This document shows, piece by piece, positions 49,666 through 58,324 of a DNA stretch of 64,000 nucleotides; position 1 is the stretch's first letter, and the number at the start of each line of letters is the position of its first letter. Source of the DNA: Flavobacterium psychrophilum (GTDB taxonomy: Bacteria > Bacteroidota > Bacteroidia > Flavobacteriales > Flavobacteriaceae). Under the pieces are notes generated by a model. The model had not been told where the DNA came from, ran no database searches, and saw nothing but the letters and a program-made list of their open reading frames with translations. Location of the stretch: positions 18,887 to 82,886 of the forward strand of contig CAMAWT010000011.1 in NCBI GenBank assembly GCA_945862065.1. The letters run 5' to 3'. Both the position numbers and the translations under genes were made by a program.

Positions 49666-51849
49666 TTATTCACTTTTTCTTAAAAAATGAAAATCCAATT
49701 GTTTTTTTACTAAATCTGCATTTTTAACTTTAACGTAAACTTCATCTCCTAATTGTAAAATACTTTTAGAGATCTCGCCAACTAAAGCATATTGTTTATC
49801 ATCAAATGTATAATAATCATCTTTAATTTCTCTTATTCTGCACATTCCTTCACATTTATTTGAAACGATTTCTACATAAATTCCCCATTCGGTTACACCA
49901 GAAATAACACCCAAAAACTCCTCGTCTTTATGGTCTTGCATGTATTTAATTTGCATGTATTTAATAGAATCTCTTTCTGCAGAAGTTGCCAAACTTTCCA
50001 TACTAGATGAATGTTCGCATTTTTCTTCATACTCATCATTATTAACCGATTTTCCTCCGTCCAAATAGTGTTGAAGCAATCTATGTACCATTACATCAGG
50101 ATAACGTCTAATTGGTGATGTAAAATGGCTGTAATAATCAAAAGCCAATCCGTAGTGGCCAATATTATCAGTAGAATATTTAGCTTTACTCATGGTTCTA
50201 ATAGCTAAAGTATCAATAAGATTTTGCTCTTTTTTACCGTTAACATCTTCCATCAATTGATTTAAAGATTTTGAAATACCTTTTTTCTCACGTAAATCAA
50301 TTTTATAACCAAATTTAGAAATCAACGCTTGCATAGCAAAAAGCTTGTCTTCATTTGGCTCATCATGAATTCTATAAATAAATGTTTTCTTTTGTTTGCC
50401 AATATATTCAGCTACTTTTCTATTTGCAAGCAACATAAATTCTTCAATCAAATGATTGGCATCTTTCGATACTTTAAAATAAACACCTTCCGGTTCTCCT
50501 TGATCATCTAGATTGAATTTTACTTCTACTTTATCAAAAGATATGGCTCCATTATTCAATCTATTTCTTCGTAAAATTTTTGCTAATTCATCTAGTTTTA
50601 AAGTTGCTTCGATAATATTTTCTGAAACTAAATAATCCGTTCCTGTTAAAGAAATTTCAGCTGGAATAATATTTTTTTCTTTATTTTCTATCAAATACTG
50701 AGCTTCTTCATAAGCAAATCGTTGATCCGAATTGATAACTGTTCTTCCAAACCATTGATTAATAACTGTTGCTTTTTCATTAATTTCAAAAATGGCAGAA
50801 AAAGTATATTTTTCTTCATTTGGACGAAGCGAACAAGCAAAATTTGATAATACTTCTGGTAACATAGGAACGACTCTATCAACTAAATATACAGAAGTGG
50901 CACGTTGATATGCTTCATCATCCAAAATAGTTCCTTCTTCCAAATAATGAGAAACATCAGCAATATGAATACCAATTTCATAATTACCGTTTTCTAATTT
51001 TTGGAAAGAAAGCGCATCGTCAAAATCTTTAGCATCTTTTGGATCAATGGTAAATGTTAACACATTTCTCATATCTCTTCTTTTAGCAATTTCTGATGCT
51101 TGAATAGAAGTATCTATTTTCTGTGCAAAAACTTCAACTTCTATTGGAAATTCTGAAGGTAAACCATACTCAGCAAGAATAGCATGAATCTCTGTGTTAT
51201 GTTCTCCAGGTTTACCTAAAACTTTAATAATAGATCCAAAAGGTGAATCGGCTTTTTTGGGCCAATCTTCTATTTTTACTAATACAACATCGCCATTTTC
51301 TGCTCCATTATATTTTTCTTTTGGGATAAAAATATCCGTATACATTTTCGGATTTGCCGTAGAAACAAATGCAAAACTTTTTTGAATATCTATAACACCA
51401 ACAAATTCATCTTTGTGTCGTTCAATAACTTCAATAACTTCCCCTTCCGGTTTTCTACCTTTTCTTCTATTGTAAACATATACTTTTACAACATCTTTAT
51501 CTAAAGCATGATTCAAATTGTTGGTTGGGATAAATACATCTTCTTCTAATTCTTCACATACAAAATACGCAGTACGACGACTGGTCATATCAATTTTTCC
51601 TTCATAATAATCTTGACTCAAAGCTTTAATCAAATAACTTCCAGGTTCCGATTCAATAATTACTTTTTGAGCAGCTAATATTTTTAGATCTTTAATAATT
51701 TCGTTTCTGCTCTTTGTATCATCCAATTCTAATATGGCACAAATTTGTTTGAAGTTAAACGGTTTATTTGCGTTTTGAGATAGTATCTTTACAATCTTTT
51801 CAGAAAATGTTTTCTGTTTTTTACCAAACTTTCTAGGTAGTTTACTCAT
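49666..51849 (-). CDS. rnr: Ribonuclease R
   Basis: RNase R is a processive 3'-5' exoribonuclease that degrades structured RNA. The 727-residue protein has an N-terminal helix-turn-helix-like region (1-75), cold-shock/OB domains, the catalytic RNB domain with FTIDPKDAKDFDDALSF, FACSLRPNEEKYTFS and the conserved HFTSPIRRYPDVMVHRLL block, then a C-terminal S1 domain (EFLGVISGVTEWGIYVEI). It begins the unit running leftwards and is divergent from rpiB across a 744-bp gap. Confidence 0.95.
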   Translation of the reverse strand: MSKLPRKFGKKQKTFSEKIVKILSQNANKPFNFKQICAILELDDTKSRNEIIKDLKILAAQKVIIESEPGSYLIKALSQDYYEGKIDMTSRRTAYFVCEELEEDVFIPTNNLNHALDKDVVKVYVYNRRKGRKPEGEVIEVIERHKDEFVGVIDIQKSFAFVSTANPKMYTDIFIPKEKYNGAENGDVVLVKIEDWPKKADSPFGSIIKVLGKPGEHNTEIHAILAEYGLPSEFPIEVEVFAQKIDTSIQASEIAKRRDMRNVLTFTIDPKDAKDFDDALSFQKLENGNYEIGIHIADVSHYLEEGTILDDEAYQRATSVYLVDRVVPMLPEVLSNFACSLRPNEEKYTFSAIFEINEKATVINQWFGRTVINSDQRFAYEEAQYLIENKEKNIIPAEISLTGTDYLVSENIIEATLKLDELAKILRRNRLNNGAISFDKVEVKFNLDDQGEPEGVYFKVSKDANHLIEEFMLLANRKVAEYIGKQKKTFIYRIHDEPNEDKLFAMQALISKFGYKIDLREKKGISKSLNQLMEDVNGKKEQNLIDTLAIRTMSKAKYSTDNIGHYGLAFDYYSHFTSPIRRYPDVMVHRLLQHYLDGGKSVNNDEYEEKCEHSSSMESLATSAERDSIKYMQIKYMQDHKDEEFLGVISGVTEWGIYVEIVSNKCEGMCRIREIKDDYYTFDDKQYALVGEISKSILQLGDEVYVKVKNADLVKKQLDFHFLRKSE

Positions 51850-52593
51850 AATTTATTCTAATAAAGTTTAAAATTAGTAAATAGAAATCAGTAAATAGGA
51901 ATTAATAGAATTATTTATCGTAAAAATAACATTTTAAAAAAATCAAATAGTTTTCAACATCTATTTAAAATAACAAAATGATTTAATTTAAATTTAAAAA
52001 ATTTTGGAGGTTATTATAGCTTGTTAATTGGTACAATAAATAACTATTTGAACAGGTTTTTTTTAAGTTGTCCTTTTTTATACCAACTTATTAACAAGAA
52101 ATAATTCATTAAAGTATTCGTTTTAAGCTCTTTTTTAATTATTATAAACAACTGTTGATAACACAAAAACTAGCTTTTTTGTAAATAACTTAATTCTAAT
52201 TTTTTGTTGAAAACCTAACTTTTTTTATTCATAACTTTTATAAAAAAAGACCTAACTTTTTATGATTAATTCAAACCATTTTTGGATTACAAATTTTTTC
52301 TACATTACATAAAAAAACTTCTAAAAAACGATACAAAGTTGTTAACATTCTATGTTAAATTAAGGTTAACTGATTATCAACGAATTACAAAACGATATTA
52401 ACAATGAAAAATATTAACTAATTATACCAAACTATTTTCAATGTTTACTCTTTTTTATTGTTAATAATTTAATGCTGTTTTTTATTATTAATTGAAAATC
52501 AACACCTTAAAATTATAAATATTTTTAACTTAATAACAATTACTTTAATTAAATTTGTGCAATTAAAAACAGCAAAACAACTCAACAATTAAA
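51850..52593. other. 744-bp very AT-rich divergent intergenic region, possible origin or regulatory region
   Basis: No gene is visible here. The region is extremely AT-rich and carries several DnaA-box-like 9-mers with one mismatch to TTWTCCACA: TTTTCAACA at 51951-51959, TGTTGATAA at 52153-52161 and TGTTGAAAA at 52205-52213. TTATCAACG (52374-52382) has two mismatches. ACCTAACTTTTT occurs twice (about 52212 and 52249). It separates divergent rnr and rpiB and lies 13-15 kb from the parS cluster. An origin is possible but not shown. Confidence 0.3.
52550..52557 (+). promoter_or_regulatory. -7 promoter box for rpiB
   Basis: TAAATTTG, 36 bases before the rpiB start codon. Confidence 0.5.
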
Positions 52594-53025
52594 ATGAAAA
52601 TAGCAATAGGAAACGACCACGCAGGTCCAGATTATAAAAAGGCAATTGTAACTTTTTTAGAAGCAAAAGGTATTGAAATAACCAATTACGGAACCGACAC
52701 TTTTGATAGTGTAGATTATCCCGATTTTGGTCATCCCGTTGCAACCGATGTAGAATCCAAAAAAGTAGATTTTGGCATCATTATTTGCGGAAGCGGTAAC
52801 GGAATTGCCATGTCGGCAAACAAACACCAAGGTGTGCGCGCGGCTCTTTGCTGGACTAAAGAAATTTCGGCGCTGGCGCGCCAACACAATGATGCAAACG
52901 TAGTAAGTATTCCGGCGAGATATACTTCCATTCAGCAAGCAATTGAAATTGTAGATATTTTTTTAACCACCGAATTTGAAGGCGGACGACACGCGAATAG
53001 GGTTGGTAAAATTGCTTGTCAATAA
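52594..53025 (+). CDS. rpiB: Ribose 5-phosphate isomerase B
   Basis: RpiB interconverts ribose 5-phosphate and ribulose 5-phosphate in the pentose phosphate pathway. The 143-residue protein has GNDHAG (6-11), YGTDTFDSVDYPDFG, the catalytic Cys65 in ICGSGNGIAMSANK, His99 in RQHNDANV and GGRHANRVGKI near the end. It is a single gene ended by a hairpin terminator. Its sequence is less AT-rich than the flanking gap. Confidence 0.95.
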   Translation: MKIAIGNDHAGPDYKKAIVTFLEAKGIEITNYGTDTFDSVDYPDFGHPVATDVESKKVDFGIIICGSGNGIAMSANKHQGVRAALCWTKEISALARQHNDANVVSIPARYTSIQQAIEIVDIFLTTEFEGGRHANRVGKIACQ

Positions 53026-53038
53026 AGTAAGGATTCAT

Positions 53039-53077
53039 AAACTGCAAAATGATTTTAAATTATTTATTTTGCAGTTT
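53039..53077 (+). terminator. Terminator of rpiB
   Basis: AAACTGCAAAAT (53039-53050) pairs with ATTTTGCAGTTT (53066-53077) around a 15-base loop, followed by T-rich sequence. Confidence 0.85.
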
Positions 53078-53272
53078 TTTGTTTTACTATTATCTATCTA
53101 TACAAATCCTCATTAATTGAGTGTTTTCGAAGATTTTTTATTTTTATTACATCTAAAATATCTTTCTCAATCAATTTAAGAAATTAATTAAAGAAAGAAA
53201 AAAATAAAACATTCATGTTTTAAAATATAAGTTATAAACATATTATTTTCGTTGAAAATATATTATTCCAAC

Positions 53273-55399
53273 ATGACCAACATTCAATACATACTCAAAT
53301 CGGTACCAACTGCCGCTATCAATATTCAAAAAACAGTTCAGTTACTAGATGAAGACTGCACCATTCCGTTTATTTCGCGTTACCGAAAAGACCAAACCGG
53401 AAATCTCGACGAGGTGCAAATAGAAACCATTGCCAAACTCAACAAACAATATAACGAAATTATAAAAAGAAAGGAAGCAATATTAAAATCTATTGACGAG
53501 CAAAAGTCACTTTCGCCTGAACTAAAATCAAAAATAGAAGCTAGTTTTGATTTGCAAGAACTAGAAGATTTATATTTTCCTTTTAAAAAGAAGAAAAAAA
53601 CAAAAGCCGATGTAGCACGCGAAAATGGTTTGGAACCATTAGCAAAAATAATCATGAGCCAACGCAATGATGATGTAGAATATTTGGCGGCAAATTATCT
53701 GAATGCAAACATAAAAAACGAAGACGAAGCCTTGCAAGGCGCACGCGATATTATTGCCGAATGGATTAACGAGAATATTTATATTCGTAAAAATTTGCGC
53801 CGTCTTTTTCAACGAAATGCTACCGTTGCAACCAAAGTAGTTAAAGCAAAAAAAGACGATGAAGCGGCTCAAAAATTTTCCCAATATTTTGATTGGGAAG
53901 AGCCAATTTCTAAAGCACCTTCACATCGATTATTAGCGATGATGCGAGCAGAATCAGAAGGTTTTGTGAAACTAAATGTTTCAATTGAAAAAGAAGATGC
54001 TCTAGATTTTATAGAAGATACAATCATCACAAATAAAAATTCTGATGCCGTTCCGCATTTGGAATTAGCCATTAAAGACAGTTACAAACGATTGTTGGAA
54101 CCTGCTATTTCAAATGAAACACTCCAAGAAGCAAAACTAAAAGCGGATATAAAAGCCATTGATGTTTTTGCAGGAAATTTAGGGCAGTTGTTATTAGATC
54201 CGCCTTTGGGCGAAAAACGAATTTTGGCTATTGACCCCGGTTTTCGATCGGGATGTAAAGTGGTTTGTTTGGACGAAAAAGGCGATTTGTTGTACAACGA
54301 AACCATTTATCCGCACGCACCACAAAACGAAAGTGCAATGGCGATGAAAAAAATCCGTTCGATGGTAAACGCTTACAATATTGAAGCTATTTCTATCGGA
54401 AACGGAACCGCAAGTAGAGAAACTGAATTTTTCATAAAAAAAATTGCATTCGATAAGCCGGTACAGGTTTTTGTAGTTTCAGAGGCGGGCGCTTCGGTGT
54501 ATTCAGCAAGTAAAATTGCAAGAGACGAATTTCCAAATTATGATGTTACTGTTCGTGGTTCGGTTTCCATCGGTAGACGTTTGAGCGATCCGCTTGCCGA
54601 ATTGGTAAAGATTGATGCTAAGTCAATAGGAGTGGGGCAATACCAGCACGATGTGGACCAAACAAAATTGAAAGAAGAGCTTGATAATACGGTAGTTCGT
54701 TGTGTAAATTCAGTCGGAATCAACATCAATACAGCGAGTAAATCATTGTTGAGTTATGTGTCTGGAATTGGCGAAAAAACCGCAGAAAATATTGTTTTGT
54801 ACCGACAAGAAAACGGACCTTTTGAAGACAGAAAACAACTCAAAAAAGTACCCAGATTAGGAGACAAAGCTTTTCAACAAGCGGCTGCCTTTATCCGAAT
54901 TAAAGACGGAAAAAATCCGTTAGACAATTCGGCAGTGCATCCTGAAGCATATTCTATAGTTGAAAAAATGGCAAAAGATTTAAAAATTTCGGTAAACGAA
55001 TTAATCGCAAATAAAGATAAAATTGCCCTGTTAAAACCCGAAAATTACACCAATGAAACCATCGGAATTTTAGGAGTAAAAGACATTTTAAAAGAGTTAG
55101 AAAAACCAGGATTAGACCCAAGAAAATCAGCCAAAATTTTTGAATTTGACCCAACTGTTACTTCTATTAAAAATCTGCATTCAGGCATGATACTGCCTGG
55201 AATTGTTAACAACATCACCGCTTTTGGATGTTTTGTAGATATTGGTATCAAAGAAAGTGGTTTGGTTCATATTTCACAGCTCAAAGTCGGTTTTGTATCA
55301 GATGTAAATGAGGTGGTCAAACTCCACCAACACGTTCAAGTAAAAGTCGTTGAGGTAGACGAAGCTAGAAAAAGAATACAGTTGACGATGATTTTGTAG
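53273..55399 (+). CDS. tex: Tex family RNA-binding transcription accessory protein
   Basis: The ATG at 53273 (MTNIQYILKSV) gives 708 residues. The frame opens seven codons earlier without family similarity. Domains in order are the N-terminal Tex region, a YqgF-like RNase H fold (ILAIDPGFRSGCKVV, about 325-470), helix-hairpin-helix motifs (VSGIGEKTAENIV), and a C-terminal S1 domain (GMILPGIVNNITAFGCFVDIG, about 640-705). Tex binds nucleic acid and affects transcription. It is a single gene. Confidence 0.94.
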   Translation: MTNIQYILKSVPTAAINIQKTVQLLDEDCTIPFISRYRKDQTGNLDEVQIETIAKLNKQYNEIIKRKEAILKSIDEQKSLSPELKSKIEASFDLQELEDLYFPFKKKKKTKADVARENGLEPLAKIIMSQRNDDVEYLAANYLNANIKNEDEALQGARDIIAEWINENIYIRKNLRRLFQRNATVATKVVKAKKDDEAAQKFSQYFDWEEPISKAPSHRLLAMMRAESEGFVKLNVSIEKEDALDFIEDTIITNKNSDAVPHLELAIKDSYKRLLEPAISNETLQEAKLKADIKAIDVFAGNLGQLLLDPPLGEKRILAIDPGFRSGCKVVCLDEKGDLLYNETIYPHAPQNESAMAMKKIRSMVNAYNIEAISIGNGTASRETEFFIKKIAFDKPVQVFVVSEAGASVYSASKIARDEFPNYDVTVRGSVSIGRRLSDPLAELVKIDAKSIGVGQYQHDVDQTKLKEELDNTVVRCVNSVGININTASKSLLSYVSGIGEKTAENIVLYRQENGPFEDRKQLKKVPRLGDKAFQQAAAFIRIKDGKNPLDNSAVHPEAYSIVEKMAKDLKISVNELIANKDKIALLKPENYTNETIGILGVKDILKELEKPGLDPRKSAKIFEFDPTVTSIKNLHSGMILPGIVNNITAFGCFVDIGIKESGLVHISQLKVGFVSDVNEVVKLHQHVQVKVVEVDEARKRIQLTMIL

Positions 55400-55432
55400 C
55401 AATACACTAGGCATTTTCAATAAAGGTAAGTT

Positions 55433-55505
55433 CCCGCCTTTTGTTTCAATCTTTTTGTTTTTGAAAAAAAAACAAAAAGGATTTCCACGTCAGTCGGGGC
55501 TAAAA
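55433..55505 (-). ncRNA. flavo-1-like RNA/intergenic repeat, copy D
   Basis: On the minus strand this reads TAGCCCCGACTGACGTGG, AAATCC, a hairpin with perfect 12-bp arms (CTTTTTGTTTTT and AAAAACAAAAAG), then AGATTGAAACAAAAGGCGGGA. The flanking blocks parallel copies A to C although the hairpin sequence differs. It lies between tex and tatA. Confidence 0.5.
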
Positions 55506-55526
55506 GACAAAGGTAAGGGCAAAAAA

Positions 55527-55550
55527 AAATCCCAAAATATTTTGGGATTT
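55527..55550. terminator. Bidirectional terminator between tex and tatA
   Basis: AAATCCCAAAAT and ATTTTGGGATTT form a perfect 24-base palindrome with A-rich and T-rich flanks, so it can work on both strands. Confidence 0.88.
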
Positions 55551-55574
55551 TTTTTTTAATAAGATAAAAAGAAA

Positions 55575-55751
55575 TTATTTTACTTCTTCCTCTTTTTTAC
55601 TCACTACTTGGTCATCACCCTTTGCAGCATTTTTAAATTCCTTAATTCCAGATCCTAAACCTTTCATTAATTCTGGAATTTTTTTACCTCCAAAAAGCAA
55701 TAGCACAATAGCTAAAATAATTAGTACTTCTGATAAACCTATTTTACCCAT
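55575..55751 (-). CDS. tatA: Twin-arginine translocase subunit TatA/E
   Basis: This 58-residue protein (ATG at 55751, [33 protein letters not shown]) has the single N-terminal transmembrane helix, the FGGKKIPEL hinge and an amphipathic helix of TatA proteins, then a charged tail. TatA forms the pore for export of folded proteins. The frame extends nine codons upstream but across the promoter. tatC is not in the window. Confidence 0.93.
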   Translation of the reverse strand: MGKIGLSEVLIILAIVLLLFGGKKIPELMKGLGSGIKEFKNAAKGDDQVVSKKEEEVK

Positions 55752-55775
55752 ATTGATATAGATTAATTGCTTTCG

Positions 55776-55802
55776 CAAATTTATATTCCGTTTAGCCTAC
55801 AA
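55776..55802 (-). promoter_or_regulatory. Promoter of tatA
   Basis: On the minus strand TTG (55800-55802) and TAAATTTG (55776-55783) are 16 bases apart, matching the Bacteroidetes promoter. The ATG at 55751 follows 24 bases later. Confidence 0.55.
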
Positions 55803-55942
55803 AGGTATAAAGAAAATGAACTTCTTTTTTTTATCTTTAAAAAAAAACATATAAAAATTAGTTAATTTTTATCAAATTCAGCCATAGTTTCCTTTTTTAA
55901 TATTCAAAAAACGAATTTATAGTGCATCAAGACTAATTTTTC

Positions 55943-55950
55943 TATATTTG
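55943..55950 (+). promoter_or_regulatory. -7 promoter box for the 55967-59188 gene group
   Basis: TATATTTG, 16 bases before the start codon of the first gene. The four genes that follow are tightly packed and may all depend on it. Confidence 0.5.
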
Positions 55951-55966
55951 TAGTATAACTTTTATC

Positions 55967-56461
55967 ATGATAAGAAAATTATTAAAAAAATATCTTTCGA
56001 AAGAAAAACTGTACACCAAAAACAGATTGGTAATTTTGAATGAAGATTCTTTTGAAGAAATCTTTTCATTCCGTCTTACCTTGATGAACGTCTTTGTATC
56101 CGCCACTTTAGGTACTATTTTAATCATTATTATCACCACTTTTATTATTGCATTTACCCCTTTAAGGGAATATATTCCGGGGTATACTTCTACAAAAATT
56201 AAAAAAGAAGCAACCGAATTGGCTTTAAAATCAGACTCATTAGCTTTTGCAATTAAAAAAAACGAAATATATCTAGAGTCGATAAAAAAAGTACTCAACG
56301 GCGATTTAGAATACGCAAAAGTCAACAAAGATTCTATTTTAGCGATATCAGATGACAAACTTCCTGAATTGGAATTAACCGCTTCAGACGCCGAAATAGA
56401 ATTAAGAAAAAAAGTTGAAGAGGAGGAAAAGAAAGCAAAATCTGACAAAAAGAAAAAGTAA
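55967..56461 (+). CDS. Single-pass inner-membrane protein like the N-terminal part of flavobacterial M23 peptidases
   Basis: This 164-residue protein has a cytoplasmic N-terminus, one transmembrane helix (about 37-62, VFVSATLGTILIIIITTFIIAFT), a REYIPGY motif and a coiled coil (about 72-115). A Glu/Lys-rich tail (KKVEEEEKKAKSDKKKK) ends it. The arrangement resembles the anchor part of flavobacterial membrane M23 (LytM-like) peptidases, but no M23 domain or HxH motif follows. The next gene starts directly after the stop codon. Function is unknown. Confidence 0.72.
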   Translation: MIRKLLKKYLSKEKLYTKNRLVILNEDSFEEIFSFRLTLMNVFVSATLGTILIIIITTFIIAFTPLREYIPGYTSTKIKKEATELALKSDSLAFAIKKNEIYLESIKKVLNGDLEYAKVNKDSILAISDDKLPELELTASDAEIELRKKVEEEEKKAKSDKKKK

Positions 56462-56809
56462 ATGAATGTAGTTTTTGAATATTGTTTAAAAATGAACCTT
56501 TTAATAGGCATCGTTTTTTTTATTACAGGACTGATAACCAATGCTTTTCCGCCAAAAAAAATAAATCATTTATACGGTTACAGAACTCCAATATCCATGA
56601 AAAACCAAAACAATTGGGATATAGCGCAACGATTTTCTACCAAAAAAATGATTCAAGGCAGTTTGGTTTTAATTGCTATTAGTTGCTCAAATATGTTGTT
56701 TAACCTTTCAGAAACGGTTGATCTTTGGGTTGGAGTTTTGTCATCAATTGGTGTTGTCGCTAATATTTTTTACAGTACAGAAAACGAATTAAAGAAAAAC
56801 GAAAATTAA
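56462..56809 (+). CDS. SdpI family integral membrane protein
   Basis: This 115-residue protein has three hydrophobic helices (about 10-28, 62-80 and 84-104) and the SdpI-family loop YGYRTPISMKNQNNWDIAQRFS. In Bacillus SdpI gives immunity to a killing factor, but many bacteria carry homologues with no known toxin. The start directly follows the upstream stop, and its own stop overlaps the next start by one base (TAATG). Confidence 0.82.
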   Translation: MNVVFEYCLKMNLLIGIVFFITGLITNAFPPKKINHLYGYRTPISMKNQNNWDIAQRFSTKKMIQGSLVLIAISCSNMLFNLSETVDLWVGVLSSIGVVANIFYSTENELKKNEN

Positions 56810-58314
56810 TGTCAATAAAAGCAATTGCCGCCAAAATATTTGCAAAAAAAATTCATGCAAAAAACCAAAAATGGATACATAATCCGATAGAAACACAACA
56901 AAAACTTTTTGAGTCATTGATTTCTCAATCAAAACAAACTCTTTTTGGCAACGACCATTTTTTTTCTGAAATAAAAAACCACCAAGATTTTGTAAAAAAG
57001 GTACCTGTTCGCGATTATGAAGGATTAAAAATCTATGTTGACAAAGTCGTTGCGGGTGAAGAAAATATTCTTTGGAAAGGTAAACCGCTTTATTTTGCCA
57101 AAACATCTGGAACCACTTCGGGCGCAAAATACATTCCGCTTACAAAAGAGTCGATGCCCTTTCATATTCAAGCGGCTCGAAACGCTATATTGAGTTACAT
57201 CCACGAAACGGGCAAGGCTGATTTTGTAAACGGCAAAATGATTTTTTTGCAAGGAAGTCCCATTTTGGAAGAAAAAAACGGCGTAAAACTAGGTCGATTA
57301 TCTGGAATTGTAGCGCATTTTGTCCCTAAATATTTACAAAAAAACCGCATGCCAAGTTGGGAAACCAATTGCATTGACGACTGGGAAACCAAAGTAAACG
57401 CCATTGTTGCCGAAACCATAAACGAAGACATGGCAGTAATTTCGGGTATTCCGTCGTGGGTGCAAATGTATTTCGAAAAATTAAAAGAAAAAGCGAATAA
57501 GCCTGTTGGCGATATTTTTAAAAACTTCCATTTGTTTATTTATGGCGGTGTAAACTACGAGCCTTACCGCGCCAAATTTGAAAATTTGATAGGTCGAAAA
57601 GTCGATTCGATTGAATTGTTTCCCGCTTCAGAAGGGTTTTTTGCTTACCAAGATTCGCAGCAAGAAAACGGCATGTTGTTGTTATTAAATTCGGGAATTT
57701 TTTACGAATTTATTAAAGCCGATGATTTCATGAGCCATTCTGAAGGTTCAGAACCCAAACGTTATACCATTGGCGAAGTAGAATTACATGTAAATTATGT
57801 ACTTATTATTTCTACCAACGCCGGTCTGTGGGCTTATAACATTGGCGATACCGTTCAGTTTACAAGCACAAAACCATACCGTGTTATTGTTTCGGGAAGG
57901 GTAAAACACTACATTTCGGCATTTGGCGAACACGTAATTGGCAAGGAAGTAGAAGCTGCACTGCAAGAAGCTATGAAAGGAACCGACACTCGAGTCAATG
58001 AATTTACCGTTGCACCACAAATTACACCAAAACAAGGCTTGCCGTACCACGAATGGTTTATAGAATTTGATTCAGAAGTATCGGAAGAGCCATCAGATTT
58101 AGAAGCATTTGCCTTAAAAATTGATGACGCAATGCGCAAGCAAAATGTGTATTATGACGATTTGATTGTGGGCAAAGTATTGCGAACCTTAGTTATCAAA
58201 CAAGTGCCCAAAAATGGTTTCCAAGAATACATGAAATCGATAGGAAAACTAGGCGGACAAAACAAGTTACCAAGGTTAAGTAATGATAGGAAGATTGCGG
58301 ATTTTTTTAGATAA
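56809..58314 (+). CDS. GH3 auxin-responsive-promoter family protein
   Basis: This 501-residue acyl-adenylate-forming enzyme of the GH3 family has the adenylation motif TSGTTSGAKYIPLT (about 98-111), YGGVNYEPY and the FPASEGFFAYQ and YNIGDTVQFTS regions. In plants GH3 enzymes conjugate amino acids to hormones. In bacteria the substrates are largely unknown. It is translationally coupled to the SdpI gene, and the next gene starts 10 bases after it. Confidence 0.9.
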   Translation: MSIKAIAAKIFAKKIHAKNQKWIHNPIETQQKLFESLISQSKQTLFGNDHFFSEIKNHQDFVKKVPVRDYEGLKIYVDKVVAGEENILWKGKPLYFAKTSGTTSGAKYIPLTKESMPFHIQAARNAILSYIHETGKADFVNGKMIFLQGSPILEEKNGVKLGRLSGIVAHFVPKYLQKNRMPSWETNCIDDWETKVNAIVAETINEDMAVISGIPSWVQMYFEKLKEKANKPVGDIFKNFHLFIYGGVNYEPYRAKFENLIGRKVDSIELFPASEGFFAYQDSQQENGMLLLLNSGIFYEFIKADDFMSHSEGSEPKRYTIGEVELHVNYVLIISTNAGLWAYNIGDTVQFTSTKPYRVIVSGRVKHYISAFGEHVIGKEVEAALQEAMKGTDTRVNEFTVAPQITPKQGLPYHEWFIEFDSEVSEEPSDLEAFALKIDDAMRKQNVYYDDLIVGKVLRTLVIKQVPKNGFQEYMKSIGKLGGQNKLPRLSNDRKIADFFR

Positions 58315-58324
58315 AAGAAGAGAG

